Assembly: GCA_030427635.1 (NCBI GenBank)
Contig: JAUIBA010000016.1
Coordinates: 25,997-89,996, forward strand
Length of the DNA stretch: 64,000 nt
Source: Bacteroidia bacterium
Lineage (GTDB): Bacteria; Bacteroidota; Bacteroidia; Chitinophagales; Chitinophagaceae
Direction: 5' to 3'
Numbering within the stretch: position 1 is the first letter of the stretch; the number at the start of each line of letters is the position of its first letter. The position numbers and the translations under genes are program-made. Below, in pieces: positions 9,126 to 19,519 of this stretch. The notes beneath the pieces were generated by a model. The model searched no databases. It saw nothing but the letters and a program-made list of their open reading frames with translations, and was not told the DNA's origin.

Positions 9126-12100
9126 TTAATCTCTCAGGCAAACAAACTTCACATATCTCCTGCCTTCTTCATTAATTACAATGAGTGTGTAGCTTCCGGG
9201 CGCAAGATTTATTTCCGTCTTTATTGCAGTATTGGTTTTGCCATTACCTGTCCATACTATTCTTCCTGCCACATCTACTATATGATACTGATAGGGTGTG
9301 CTCTCGCTGCTATGTACCACAAGGGTAAAGCTGCCATTATTCGGGTTAGGGAATAGCTCAGTGCCATAAGCAGCTACATTTATATCTGGTGTAGATGTAA
9401 TAGAGTCACATTGTGCTACAGTGTATACTCTCAGACTTTTTGTCTGTGTAAATGTGCCGCATATATTGCTTAAAGTGTAGCTGATAACAACCGTACCACC
9501 CGCAATACCAGTTACCTCTCCTGTGCCCGATACTGTAGCCAGGCTGGTATTACTGCTGTTCCAGCTGCCACCGGCAGGGGTGCTGCTCAGTGTCAGTGGT
9601 GTGCCTATACATACATAATCTTCGCCTGTTACAGTTAGTACAAGGTTTGTATCCACGCTCATTATGGCCGTGTCAAGACAGCCCGTAGGCATTGTATAGG
9701 TTACAATAGCAGTACCATAACCGGTTCCGGTTACTACACCTGATGCAGAACCTACCGTAGCTACACTGGCATTACTACTACTCCACAGGCCACCTGCCAG
9801 TGAGCTTAGTGTTGCCGCAGCGCCACGGCACAGCGATGTGCTGCCTGATATTTCAGGAACAGGATTTACGGTTATCTGGCGGGTATTATAGCATCCGGTA
9901 GGCATTACATAGCTGATGGTTACTATGCCTGTAGCCACAGATGTAAGTGCTCCTGTAGCAGCATCAATGGTAGCTATTGCAGGCAGGCTGCTCACCCATG
10001 TTCCTCCACCTGTAGCATTTGTATAGGCTCCGTTACCGGGCATACATACCGATGAAGGGCCTGATATGGCTGCCGGTGTAAGATTTACAGTAATGGTAGC
10101 TGTATTTATACAGCCGGTTAACACCATAATATAAGATATGGTTGCTGTTCCTTCACTGATGCCGGTAGCTACTCCTGTAGATGCATCTATGGATGCAATG
10201 GTAGCATTGCTGCTGGCCCATGTGCCTCCCGGGGTAATGTCAGTAAGGGCGGTTGTACTGCCGGTGCATACCTGCATAGTACCTGCAGGCGTTGCCGGTA
10301 GTGGATTTACCGTAATGGTAGCCATAGCAGGGCAGCCCTCTGCCGATATGTAGGTAACGGCAGATGTACCTGCTGCAACACCGTTCACTATACCGGTAGC
10401 AGAGCCTATGGTGGCGATAGATGTAGTGCCACTTACCCATGTGCCACCGGTAGTAACATCGGTGAGGGTAGTAGTGTTCCCGGCACATACCGTCATTGTT
10501 CCGGCTATTGCCGCCGGTAGTGGATTTACCGTAGTGGCAAATGTGGTATAGCATCCGGTAGGCAACTTGTAGGATATGGTGGTAGCTCCGGGAGAGATAG
10601 CCATCACCATGCCCGATGTAGCGCCTACGGTAGCATGGGTAGTAGTACTGCTGCTCCATGTGCCGCCGGTAGTAGTATTGGTAAATGTTACAGAGCTTCC
10701 GTTACATATTCCTGTTGTGCCTGTAATTGCCGCCGGTAGCGGATTTACGGTAACTATAACAGAACGTCGGCAGCCTGTTGCAAATTCATAGCTTATGGTG
10801 GCAGTACCTGCTATCCCTGATATTACTACTCCGGTAAGTGCCCCTATTGTTGCTATCGAGGTCGCATCACTTAACCATACGCCTCCGGTAGATGTTGTGG
10901 CCAGCGTTGTTGTAGCGCCTGATGCACATACGGTATCGGCTCCTGTTATCGGTGCAGGTGCTGCATTTACTGTTACAGTTGTTGTTTGTGCACACCCGTT
11001 AGGCCCTGTATAGGATATGGTAGCAGTACCTGCTGCCACACCGGATATTACTCCTGATGTAGCTGCAGTGGCAATGGTAGTATGTACACTGCTCCATGTG
11101 CCGCCTGTGGTAGTACTGCTCAGCGTTGTGCTGGTATTGGAGCACAATGTCATTGTCCCTGTTATTGCTGCTGGTAGCGGGTTGGTAGTAGCTACTGCGG
11201 TAGTACTACAGCCGCTGCTCAGTGTGTAGGTAATTGTGGCTGTGCCGTCAGTGCCGCCGGTTATAACGCCGGTAGTAGCACCTGCACTTACTATTCCTGT
11301 GGCACTGCTGGTCCACGAGCCACCAGCTGGTGTGCTGGTTAGTGTAGCTGTAGTGCCAGGGCATAGTGTCACCATTCCGCTAATGGCAGCAGGTGTTTCA
11401 TTTACCGTTACTGTTTGTGTTCTGCGGCAGCCACTGGGTAGGGTATAGCTTATGGTGGTGGTACCGCTGGCTATGCCCGACACTATGCCAGATGTAGCGC
11501 TTACAGTACCTGTAGCGGCGCTGCTGCTGGTCCAGGTCCCGCCCGATGGAGTACTGCTCAGTGTTGTAATGTTGCCCGTACATACGCTCGCAGTACCGGT
11601 TATTGTTGCCGGTAATGGGTTGGTAGTAGCAACTGCGGTAGTACTACAGCCACTGCTCAGTGTGTAGGTAATTGTGGCTGTGCCGTCAGTGCCGCCGGTT
11701 ATAACGCCGGTAGTAGCACCTGCACTTACTATTCCTGTGGCACTGCTGGTCCATGAGCCGCCAGCTGGCGTGCTGGCAAGCGTAGCCGTGGTGCCAGGGC
11801 ATAATGGTGCCATACCGGTTATTGCAGCAGGTGTTTCATTTACTGTAACTACCTGTGTTTTGCGGCAGCCGTTAGCCAGTGTATAGCTGATGATGGTGGT
11901 ACCACTGGCTGTGCCTGTCATCATACCCGATGTGGCGTCTATTGTACCCGTGGCAGTGCTGCTGCTGGTCCACGTACCGCCGGTTGGCGTGCTGCTCAGT
12001 GTTATGGTATTACCGGCACATACACTGGCGGCACCTGTTATAGATGCTGGCGATGGGGTGGTAGTAACAACTGCGGTTGTGCTACAGCCAGCACCCAGAG

Positions 12101-15100
12101 AATAGGTAATGGTAGCGGTGCCGTCGGTGCCGCCGGTAATGATGCCGGTAGCAGAGCCTATACTTACTATTCCTGTTGCATTACTGGTCCATGAGCCGCC
12201 AGCTGGTGTACAGGTAAGCGTAGCCGTGGCGCCGGAGCATATTGTTGCCGTTCCTGTTATGGTTGCAGGCGTTACATTTACCGTTACTGTCTGTGTTTTA
12301 CGGCAGCCGTTAGTCAGGGTATAGCTTACGGTGGTAATGCCACTGGCTATGCCTGTCAGAATACCTGATGTGGCATCTATTGTACCTGTGGCAGTGCTGC
12401 TGCTGGTCCATGTGCCGCCCGATGGGGTGCTGTTCAGTATTGTGGTATTACCGGTACATAACCCGGTTATACCGATAATGTTTGCAGGTGCATTTTGTAC
12501 GGTCACTGTAGTGCTGGTAGCACATCCTCCCATAGTATAGCTTATAGTCGCAGTTCCTGTCGATACGCCTGTTATAATACCTGTAGTGCCTGAGGTAGTT
12601 GCGTTAGCTGATGTGCTGCTCCATTCACCGCCAGGTGTACTGCTGCTCAGTGTTGTAGTAGCACCCTCACATACTGTTGTTGTGCCACTTATTGTACCGG
12701 GTAGTGCTACCACGGTTACAACTGCGGTAGTAGATGCCCCTCCTAACGTGTAAGTGACAGTGATGGTGCCGGTGGCGGGAGTGTAAGAGCTTAGCGTACA
12801 GCTTGTTGCATCTACAGGTATTATTCCTCCGTTGGTACTGCTCCATGTGCCTCCTGGTACTGTGTTACTTAGTGTAATTGTACTGCTATCACACATGATA
12901 CGCGCTCCAATAATCGTTGGGAGCTCATCATTGCCACTACAGGATACTATTTTCTTTACGTTATTGAAGTTAAATTGAGTGAAGTACACATTACCGCCAG
13001 TATCACAGGCAATTCCATAGCTGAAGTCAATGTTGGTTCCTGTTGCAGTAACGCCATCAGGATAATTGCCCCATACTCCATTCCCGGCTATGGGATTGAT
13101 AATTCCATCAGTACCTACTTTTCTTATCTGCGGCAGTCTGTTGTTAGCAATATATAGATTTCCATTTATGTCTGTTGCAAGTGTAGAGCCATCAATCAGA
13201 GATGCCGCGGTGGCAGGACCCCCATCTCCACTATTGCCGGCTACACCATTACCGGCTACCGTAGTAATGATACCAGTAGTGGTATTGATTTTTCTTATTC
13301 TGTGGTTACCCTGATCCCCTACATAAAGATTGTTAGCAGCATCAATTGCAAGGCCGTATGGTTGGTTGAGCAATGCTGCTGTTGCTGGTCCGCCGTCTCC
13401 TGAATAACCAAAGCCACCGGCACCTGCTACGATGCTTACGATGCCGGAAGTATTGATCTTACGTACTCTACCTGCACCCTGGTCTGTAAAGTATACATTG
13501 CCGGCATTGTCTACCACTATACCTGATGGATAAGCACATGTAGCCAGGATTGCTGGTCCGCCATCTCCGGATGTTGAATAGGAGCCATCTCCAAGTATTG
13601 TGGTAATTATATGGCCAGCCAGTTTACGGATACGGTTATTTTTTCTGTCAGCGATGTATATGACATTTCCCAATTCGTCAATTGCCACACCACTGGGTTG
13701 CTGCATAAGTGCAGATGTCGCGGGGCCTCCGTCTCCTGCATAGCCGGCACCATCACCATATGTACCACCTGTAGCATTACCTGCTATAGTTGTTATCTGC
13801 CCATAGACATCTACTTTGCGCAGCACATTAGCGCTCAGTATATATTTATTTTTGATTGCATCTATTGTCATTCCCATTGGGGCATTCAGTGTCGCATTAG
13901 TAGCAAGTCCGCCGTCTCCACTGTTACCGGCTATTCCTGTACCGGCTATATTCTCAAGCCCTGTCACCCCTACATAGACATTTGTTATCGCATATACATC
14001 CGGTGCTGTGGTGTATGTGATAGTAGCACTTCCAGTAGCCAATCCTGTCAGGTATCCACTTGTAGTATTAATACTGGCTATTGAGGGGTTACTGCTGCTC
14101 CATGTGCCCCCGTCAGTGGTGCTTGCCATATTTGTGTGTGCACCCACACAAACACTTCTTCCACCTGTTATTGCTGCCACTACTGCCGGTGGGCAGGATT
14201 GTATCACCCTTACTCTGTGATTATCTTCATCGGCAATGTAAATGTTGCCCGCAGCATCAGAAGCAATACCATTTAATTCATTGCTGAGTGTTGCCCATGT
14301 ATTGGGGATATCATCTCCTGAGTAGCCACCATCTCCCTGTCCCGATATTAAATGTATTTTACCGGATGTATCTATAACTCTTATCTGTGCTCTGCCATGT
14401 TCTGTAAAGAAAATATTTCCATCAGGGTCACGTGTAATGTTTAATGGATTATACAGTCGGGCATTCGTTGCCGGAATGCCGTCTTCCGTACCCGTACTGC
14501 CTCCTGCTATTGTTGTTATGATTCCGGAAGTATTTATTTTTCTTATACGTCCGTCATACGTATGTTCCACTAGCAGTAAGTCACCAGATGGAGTCATGGT
14601 TATACCTTTTAGTGACGAAAATCCGGCATTTGTCGCAGGGCCGCCATCACCGGATGAAGAAAACGTACCGTTCCCTGCTATCAGTGATATGGTGCCACTC
14701 ACGTCTATTTTGCGAATGCGCGCAGCGCCCGACTCTGCAACATAGATGTTGCCAGCGGCATCGGTTGTTATGCCTAGTGGTGCAGAAAGTGCTACAGTTG
14801 TAGCCGATACTCCATTGGCTGTTGACGCACCACCACCTGCTATTGTTGTAATAATGCCCGATGTATTTATCTTCCGTACCCTGTTATTTGTAGGGTCTGT
14901 TATATAAACGTTTCCCGCAGCATCGGTTGCTATATCCCCGTTTGAATAGATTTCAGCTGATGTCGCAGCGCCACCATCACCGGAAAAGCCTATCGCACCT
15001 GTTCCTGCTATCGTGGTTATATTGCCTGATATATCTGTTTTCCTTATCCGGCCTTCACTCATAATGTATACATTGCCAGCGGCATCACATCTTACAGCAT

Positions 15101-17558
15101 GAGGGTAGGGGACATTGGCTTCACGGGCTTGTCCGCCATCTCCTGAAAAGCCTACTGCTCCGGTTCCTGCAAATGTGCGTATGAGAGATGTATTGTATAT
15201 TGGTTTAGTAGTGAAAGTGCCTGATGGTAGTGTATATGTTATTATTGCTATTCCATCACTTATGCCGGTAATTATACCGGTTGAGGACCCTATTGTGGCT
15301 ACATGAGGTGAGCTGCTGCTCCAGGTACCACCAGGAGTACTGTTTGTTAGTGTTGTGGCAGATGATGGGCATATCTGTGTATTGCCCATTATCTGATTGA
15401 TGCCCGGATTAATGCGGGCGATGAAGCCATCGCTAAGGCCCGGACTCGGGCTATTATATCTAACCTGATGTGCCGACCATGTAGCCAGATTATAAGAAGA
15501 TGTTGTGTTGCCGGCTATATAAAGGCTGCCATCAGCATCAATGTCCATGGCCTCGATGTTGTCAGTACCGTCACTACCAAAATATGATGCCCAGGTACGT
15601 ATTCCATCAGTACTGAAACGGGCAAGTATTCCCTCATCTCCCCAGCTCATCACTTTTCTGAAGGCATCGTCTGTTACCATACCGGTATCACTTTCCGTAT
15701 TGCCTGCTATATATACATTCCCTGTAGCATCAATGTTAAGGGCTGTCATTGTTTCATTACCAGCTTTGCCAAAATATGTTGCCCAGGTGCGGCTTCCACT
15801 TCCGGTGAATTTAACCAGATAGAAATCTCTTGCCGGAAATGGCAATACTCCCTGTAGACTTTCCTGATAAGAACCAGGTGTTGATACCCCGGTTAAGCTG
15901 GATGTGTGCCCGCCCAGATATACATTCCCTGATCCATCAGTTGCTACACCTATGCCTCTTTCAGTTCTTTCACCTCCATAGTAGGTACTCCACGCCAGTG
16001 TGCCTGTGGTGTTGAATTTTGCCAGAAATGCATCATTTGTTCCGGAAAGCGATGTTTGGAAAGCTCCGGGCGTTGCTATCCCTGATGAACTGTAAGTTGT
16101 ACCGGAAATGTACACTAACCCAGCTGCATCTGCATGGATTGCATCTACTTCATCTCCCGACGTGCCCCCAAAGTACGTGGCCCACTGTCGGGTACCAGTA
16201 CTATTAAATTTTGAAATGTAAACATCGCTGCTACCAGCTACTGCTGTCTGGTGTACACCCGGAGTTGTTCCATCTATAATGCCGGCGGTTACCGACATGG
16301 CAACATACAGGTTGTTGGCGGCATCGGTCGCGAGGGAAATTTTGTTTGTAGAAGGTCTCCCGTAATAGGTACCCCACTCACGTACACCATAACTGTTGAA
16401 TCGGGCAATAAATCCATCGCCAGGTGCAGGAGAAGTACGGAATGCGCCAGTTGTTGCTATACCTGATGCGCTCCCTGTTCCGGTGCCTGCTATGTAAATA
16501 TGTCCTGCATTGTCTGTTGTTAATGCTACTCCCTGTATGTCTTCTCCGAATGGGTGACTGAATGGTACACCATAGTATGTTGCCCATTGCCTTATTCCTT
16601 CCTTACTCATTTTAAGCAGAAATGCCTGTGTATAGTATATAGCTGCTGAGACATTATGTGCTCCTGCTGTTACAATATTATCATTGCTTTGAGTAGTACC
16701 GCATGCATATACATATCCTGCATTATCCGTTGCAATGCTGCTTATCATATCTATATATGCTCCCCCGTAATAGGTAGCCCATGCCACATCTGGGTCTATT
16801 ACCAGCTCTCCTTTGTATGGCGCTGTTGTAAAGCTGATAGTATCACCACTTTTGCGGTAGCTGGTAGCAATAGATTGCCCGTCAGTTCGCTGATAGCTGT
16901 ATGGGGCCGATTCACTTATTGTACCCATCTGGCAATCTGTAGTTAATGAACCATCAGCAGCAATGTTTAATCCGGTACTACCACTGTACAGCATTTTTAT
17001 CATGCCGGCATTGGCACCTTCATGTACTATAAATTCTTGTTTCAGTTTCCCTTTCCGGGTATATAATACCCAGTCTATACCAGGGTATACATTCAGGTAA
17101 GTGACTTTGTCATATGATTTTACTTCTGTGCCATGTGCATCAGATCCATCAATGAAATACCGCTCCTCATATGCACCCGGCATTTCGGTCACATATTTCG
17201 CCTGTAAGTTTGCGCCCACCAGCGTCACATCTATTCTGGAAAAAGATAGTTCAGGGGAGGCTTTAGCTCCCTTTTTTACGGCTGCTGAATTCGGGATATT
17301 TCCGGTAATGGTCTCTTTGGCAAACTGGTAATGTATAGCGCCATCACCTACAAAAATGTTGAGCCCGTTTTTGGCCGGTACCCGAAAATCCACATCGGGC
17401 CTTGGCTGCATGTTCTGGTCAGTTATTTGCCCCTTATTTTCTATAAATACAGTTGGAGCTGATGATGTTTGTTTATGGTCAGGTTCTGCATGTACATTGT
17501 TATAAATGCATAACATCGCTATTAAGACGCTGTAGCGTAGTGTGGTATTTTTTAACAT
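9126..17558 (-). CDS. Giant T9SS cargo: SBBP and NHL propeller repeats plus 18 Ig-like domains
   Basis: 2810 residues. Order: signal peptide (1-24); a beta-rich N-terminal region typical of SBBP-repeat proteins, opening FIENKGQITDQN (about 35-260); SBBP repeats with the recurring TWATYFG or WATYYGG signature (about 260-715); one Ig-like unit (about 720-790); NHL repeats with GFSGDGG and VRKINTSGIITTIAG (about 790-1120); a second Ig-like unit (about 1125-1200); a second NHL block (about 1200-1545); 16 tandem Big_2-like units of 72-74 residues (about 1545-2712), each with xVCxG, GGTWSS and TISYxxxxGC; and a type A sorting domain (LFPNPNNGSFTLV, about 2735-2810). Most units carry two cysteines placed for one disulfide. 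Expected role: surface-attached or released adhesive or scaffold protein. No enzyme domain seen. Confidence 0.93.
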   Translation of the reverse strand: MLKNTTLRYSVLIAMLCIYNNVHAEPDHKQTSSAPTVFIENKGQITDQNMQPRPDVDFRVPAKNGLNIFVGDGAIHYQFAKETITGNIPNSAAVKKGAKASPELSFSRIDVTLVGANLQAKYVTEMPGAYEERYFIDGSDAHGTEVKSYDKVTYLNVYPGIDWVLYTRKGKLKQEFIVHEGANAGMIKMLYSGSTGLNIAADGSLTTDCQMGTISESAPYSYQRTDGQSIATSYRKSGDTISFTTAPYKGELVIDPDVAWATYYGGAYIDMISSIATDNAGYVYACGTTQSNDNIVTAGAHNVSAAIYYTQAFLLKMSKEGIRQWATYYGVPFSHPFGEDIQGVALTTDNAGHIYIAGTGTGSASGIATTGAFRTSPAPGDGFIARFNSYGVREWGTYYGRPSTNKISLATDAANNLYVAMSVTAGIIDGTTPGVHQTAVAGSSDVYISKFNSTGTRQWATYFGGTSGDEVDAIHADAAGLVYISGTTYSSSGIATPGAFQTSLSGTNDAFLAKFNTTGTLAWSTYYGGERTERGIGVATDGSGNVYLGGHTSSLTGVSTPGSYQESLQGVLPFPARDFYLVKFTGSGSRTWATYFGKAGNETMTALNIDATGNVYIAGNTESDTGMVTDDAFRKVMSWGDEGILARFSTDGIRTWASYFGSDGTDNIEAMDIDADGSLYIAGNTTSSYNLATWSAHQVRYNSPSPGLSDGFIARINPGINQIMGNTQICPSSATTLTNSTPGGTWSSSSPHVATIGSSTGIITGISDGIAIITYTLPSGTFTTKPIYNTSLIRTFAGTGAVGFSGDGGQAREANVPYPHAVRCDAAGNVYIMSEGRIRKTDISGNITTIAGTGAIGFSGDGGAATSAEIYSNGDIATDAAGNVYITDPTNNRVRKINTSGIITTIAGGGASTANGVSATTVALSAPLGITTDAAGNIYVAESGAARIRKIDVSGTISLIAGNGTFSSSGDGGPATNAGFSSLKGITMTPSGDLLLVEHTYDGRIRKINTSGIITTIAGGSTGTEDGIPATNARLYNPLNITRDPDGNIFFTEHGRAQIRVIDTSGKIHLISGQGDGGYSGDDIPNTWATLSNELNGIASDAAGNIYIADEDNHRVRVIQSCPPAVVAAITGGRSVCVGAHTNMASTTDGGTWSSSNPSIASINTTSGYLTGLATGSATITYTTAPDVYAITNVYVGVTGLENIAGTGIAGNSGDGGLATNATLNAPMGMTIDAIKNKYILSANVLRKVDVYGQITTIAGNATGGTYGDGAGYAGDGGPATSALMQQPSGVAIDELGNVIYIADRKNNRIRKLAGHIITTILGDGSYSTSGDGGPAILATCAYPSGIVVDNAGNVYFTDQGAGRVRKINTSGIVSIVAGAGGFGYSGDGGPATAALLNQPYGLAIDAANNLYVGDQGNHRIRKINTTTGIITTVAGNGVAGNSGDGGPATAASLIDGSTLATDINGNLYIANNRLPQIRKVGTDGIINPIAGNGVWGNYPDGVTATGTNIDFSYGIACDTGGNVYFTQFNFNNVKKIVSCSGNDELPTIIGARIMCDSSTITLSNTVPGGTWSSTNGGIIPVDATSCTLSSYTPATGTITVTYTLGGASTTAVVTVVALPGTISGTTTVCEGATTTLSSSTPGGEWSSTSANATTSGTTGIITGVSTGTATISYTMGGCATSTTVTVQNAPANIIGITGLCTGNTTILNSTPSGGTWTSSSTATGTIDATSGILTGIASGITTVSYTLTNGCRKTQTVTVNVTPATITGTATICSGATATLTCTPAGGSWTSNATGIVSIGSATGIITGGTDGTATITYSLGAGCSTTAVVTTTPSPASITGAASVCAGNTITLSSTPTGGTWTSSSTATGTIDATSGMMTGTASGTTIISYTLANGCRKTQVVTVNETPAAITGMAPLCPGTTATLASTPAGGSWTSSATGIVSAGATTGVITGGTDGTATITYTLSSGCSTTAVATTNPLPATITGTASVCTGNITTLSSTPSGGTWTSSSAATGTVSATSGIVSGIASGTTTISYTLPSGCRRTQTVTVNETPAAISGMVTLCPGTTATLTSTPAGGSWTSSATGIVSAGATTGVITGGTDGTATITYTLSSGCSTTAVATTNPLPAAITGTMTLCSNTSTTLSSTTTGGTWSSVHTTIATAATSGVISGVAAGTATISYTGPNGCAQTTTVTVNAAPAPITGADTVCASGATTTLATTSTGGVWLSDATSIATIGALTGVVISGIAGTATISYEFATGCRRSVIVTVNPLPAAITGTTGICNGSSVTFTNTTTGGTWSSSTTTHATVGATSGMVMAISPGATTISYKLPTGCYTTFATTVNPLPAAIAGTMTVCAGNTTTLTDVTTGGTWVSGTTSIATIGSATGIVNGVAAGTSAVTYISAEGCPAMATITVNPLPATPAGTMQVCTGSTTALTDITPGGTWASSNATIASIDASTGVATGISEGTATISYIMVLTGCINTATITVNLTPAAISGPSSVCMPGNGAYTNATGGGTWVSSLPAIATIDAATGALTSVATGIVTISYVMPTGCYNTRQITVNPVPEISGSTSLCRGAAATLSSLAGGLWSSSNASVATVGSASGVVTGTGYGTAIVTYTMPTGCLDTAIMSVDTNLVLTVTGEDYVCIGTPLTLSSTPAGGSWNSSNTSLATVSGTGEVTGIAGGTVVISYTLSNICGTFTQTKSLRVYTVAQCDSITSTPDINVAAYGTELFPNPNNGSFTLVVHSSESTPYQYHIVDVAGRIVWTGNGKTNTAIKTEINLAPGSYTLIVINEEGRRYVKFVCLRD
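11170..12500 (-). repeat. Higher-order repeat: three copies of a two-Ig-domain unit of 435-438 bp
   Basis: Inside the 2810-residue gene, Ig units 3-8 of the array alternate between an A type (GGTWTSSSTATGTIDATSG, ending CRKTQ) and a B type (GGSWTSSATGIVSAGATTG, ending CSTTA). The B copies near 11236-11448 and 11674-11886 differ by only a few bases over more than 100 bp, at an offset of 438. The copy near 12109-12324 is more diverged. This is the signature of recent unequal duplication of an A-B dimer. Confidence 0.85.
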
Positions 17559-17730
17559 AAGGTGAAATATGTTTTATATTACGTAGTATGCAATATTAGT
17601 TCATTTTATTATTGGTTTAATCCTGCTGAAAGTTGTTTTTTCGTTTTTTTTGGTGCAAAGCCTTGCCAGTCACTTTACCCCACTTATTGCCATATTGGTC
17701 TCATCTTCGTGACATTCCAATCCAAATCAG

Positions 17731-17738
17731 TAATTTTG
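17731..17738 (+). promoter_or_regulatory. Bacteroidota -7 element TAATTTTG before hpd
   Basis: Exact TAnnTTTG match, 45 bases before the ATG at 17784. The leader contains AAAGG just before the start codon. No good -33 TTG is seen. Confidence 0.45.
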
Positions 17739-17783
17739 CTTTGTTTTTTCGATTATTTATTCAGAAAATATTTAATAAAGGTC

Positions 17784-18914
17784 ATGGACACACTTACAGT
17801 AAGCCAGAAGATGCTGCAGGCAAAAGATTTCCTTCCTATAAACGGAACGGACTATGTTGAGTTTTATGTTGGCAATGCCAAACAGGCTGCCCATTATTAT
17901 AAAACAGCCTTTGGCTTTCAGTCTGTCGCTTATGCAGGTCCTGAAACCGGAGTACGCGACCGTGCATCTTATGTATTGCAGCAAGGTAAAATACGCTTTG
18001 TACTTACTACAGCCCTAAAGTCAGAACATCCCGTATCAGAACATGTAAAAAAGCATGGCGATGGCGTTAAAGTACTGGCACTGTGGGTAGATGATGCATA
18101 CAAAGCATATGAAGAAACTACCAGCCGTGGTGGTAAATCTTATCTGGAGCCGGTTACACTTACCGATGAGCATGGTGAGGTGCGTATGAGTGGTATCTAT
18201 ACTTATGGTGAGACCGTGCATATGTTCATTGAGCGCAAAAACTACAACGGTATCTTTATGCCGGGTTATAAAGAGTGGAAAAGCGACTATGCACCCACAG
18301 ATACCGGACTCCTTTATGTAGACCATTGTGTAGGAAATGTAGGCTGGAACCGTATGAACCCTACCATTCAGTGGTATGAAGATGTAATGGGTTTTGTAAA
18401 TATTCTGTCTTTTGATGATAAGCAGATTAACACTGAATACTCAGCACTTATGAGTAAAGTGATGAGTAATGGTAATGGTTACGTAAAATTCCCAATCAAC
18501 GAGCCTGCAGAAGGTAAGAAGAAGTCGCAGATAGAAGAATATCTTGACTTTTATGAGGGCGAAGGAGTACAGCACGTAGCAATAGCTACTGCCGATATAG
18601 TTAAAACGGTTCGCGAACTTAAAGCACGTGGTGTAGAGTTTCTTGATGCACCGCCCAATGCATATTATGAAGATTTGCCAAACCGTGTAGGTACTATAGA
18701 AGAGGATATAGCGCCGCTTCAGGAGTTGGGTATTCTTGTAGACAGTGATGAAGAAGGCTACCTGCTGCAGTTGTTTACCAAGCCGGTTGAAGATCGTCCA
18801 ACCCTGTTTTTTGAAATCATACAGCGCAAGGGTGCAAAGAGTTTTGGAGCAGGTAACTTTAAAGCTTTGTTTGAGTCAATAGAGCGCGAGCAGGCCAGAA
18901 GAGGTAATTTGTAA
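17784..18914 (+). CDS. hpd: 4-hydroxyphenylpyruvate dioxygenase
   Basis: 376 residues, a usual HPPD length. It converts 4-hydroxyphenylpyruvate to homogentisate in tyrosine breakdown, using non-haem iron(II) and O2. Two VOC domains are present. The iron ligands are visible as H181 (LLYVDHCVGNV), H264 (GVQHVAIAT) and E344 (PTLFFEIIQRKG), and the C-terminal FGAGNFKALFESIEREQARRGNL is diagnostic. The ATG at 17784 is chosen because upstream in-frame codons translate to non-family sequence and a -7 element lies between. Homogentisate dioxygenase is not in the window. A strong terminator follows, so it is a single-gene unit. Confidence 0.97.
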   Translation: MDTLTVSQKMLQAKDFLPINGTDYVEFYVGNAKQAAHYYKTAFGFQSVAYAGPETGVRDRASYVLQQGKIRFVLTTALKSEHPVSEHVKKHGDGVKVLALWVDDAYKAYEETTSRGGKSYLEPVTLTDEHGEVRMSGIYTYGETVHMFIERKNYNGIFMPGYKEWKSDYAPTDTGLLYVDHCVGNVGWNRMNPTIQWYEDVMGFVNILSFDDKQINTEYSALMSKVMSNGNGYVKFPINEPAEGKKKSQIEEYLDFYEGEGVQHVAIATADIVKTVRELKARGVEFLDAPPNAYYEDLPNRVGTIEEDIAPLQELGILVDSDEEGYLLQLFTKPVEDRPTLFFEIIQRKGAKSFGAGNFKALFESIEREQARRGNL

Positions 18915-18950
18915 ATGTGTATTGTAGCTGTCTGGTTACAGTATTTTCAT

Positions 18951-18980
18951 ATAGAGGCAGGACTTTAGTCCTGCCTCTAT
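18951..18980 (+). terminator. Terminator of hpd
   Basis: A perfect 13-base stem ATAGAGGCAGGAC / GTCCTGCCTCTAT with a TTTA loop, 36 bases after the stop codon. Confidence 0.8.
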
Positions 18981-19097
18981 ATTGTTAGCAGCCCGTTACT
19001 GCGTGCTTTTTTTGTTGCATTACTAAGTTGTGCGCTTATCTTTATATTCTATTAACGGTTTATTCTGCATTAGCGCAGGTAAAAACGAATCCTTAGC

Positions 19098-19472
19098 ATG
19101 ATATCTACCGAAGACAGGTACGAATACATAGACCTTACATACCTTATTAATGTAGCCGAGGGTGATGAATCCTTTGTAGAGGAAACTATTAATACATATC
19201 TTGTTTCCATACCTCATGAAATGAATGAGTTAAAAGTTGCCATCAGCACGGGTAATTGTGACCAGGCGGCGTTTCATGCCCATACACTAAAAGGAGCATT
19301 TAATTTTGTAGGTGCATCCCGTTTGGCCGACATGTGCAGCACGCTCGAAGATTGCTGTCATACAGAGGATAAAAAGGGTAAGGTGCCGGAGATTATAGAA
19401 CAGATAGAGCCGCTGGCAGCCAGGGCTACAGCAGAGTTACATACTGTTTTGTACCGCATGAAACACGATTAA
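19098..19472 (+). CDS. Stand-alone Hpt (histidine phosphotransfer) domain protein
   Basis: 124 residues forming a single Hpt four-helix domain. The phosphorylatable histidine is H62 in FHAHTLKGAFNFVG, the classic HxLKG signature. It would relay phosphate between a hybrid histidine kinase and a response regulator in the cytoplasm. No kinase or receiver domain is encoded nearby. The neighbouring LuxR-type protein has no receiver domain, so the partners must lie elsewhere. Confidence 0.9.
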   Translation: MISTEDRYEYIDLTYLINVAEGDESFVEETINTYLVSIPHEMNELKVAISTGNCDQAAFHAHTLKGAFNFVGASRLADMCSTLEDCCHTEDKKGKVPEIIEQIEPLAARATAELHTVLYRMKHD

Positions 19473-19502
19473 CATCTGTTCCGCTATACAGATAATATAT
19501 AA

Positions 19503-19510
19503 TAATTTTG
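19503..19510 (+). promoter_or_regulatory. Bacteroidota -7 element TAATTTTG
   Basis: Exact TAnnTTTG match ten bases before the ATG at 19520. It argues against the alternative TTG start at 19508, which overlaps it. Confidence 0.5.
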
Positions 19511-19519
19511 TGGCTTTGC

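Noticed and set aside
10138..12540. A ladder of about ten plus-strand frames of 69-72 codons, each beginning MVAVPS or similar
   Set aside because: They are antisense shadows of the tandem Ig domains; spacing equals the domain length and the sense frame is clearly coding.
9420..12930. Regular repeats resembling a CRISPR or satellite array
   Set aside because: The period of about 219 bases is an Ig domain in an open frame with amino-acid conservation stronger than DNA conservation; no repeat-spacer pattern.
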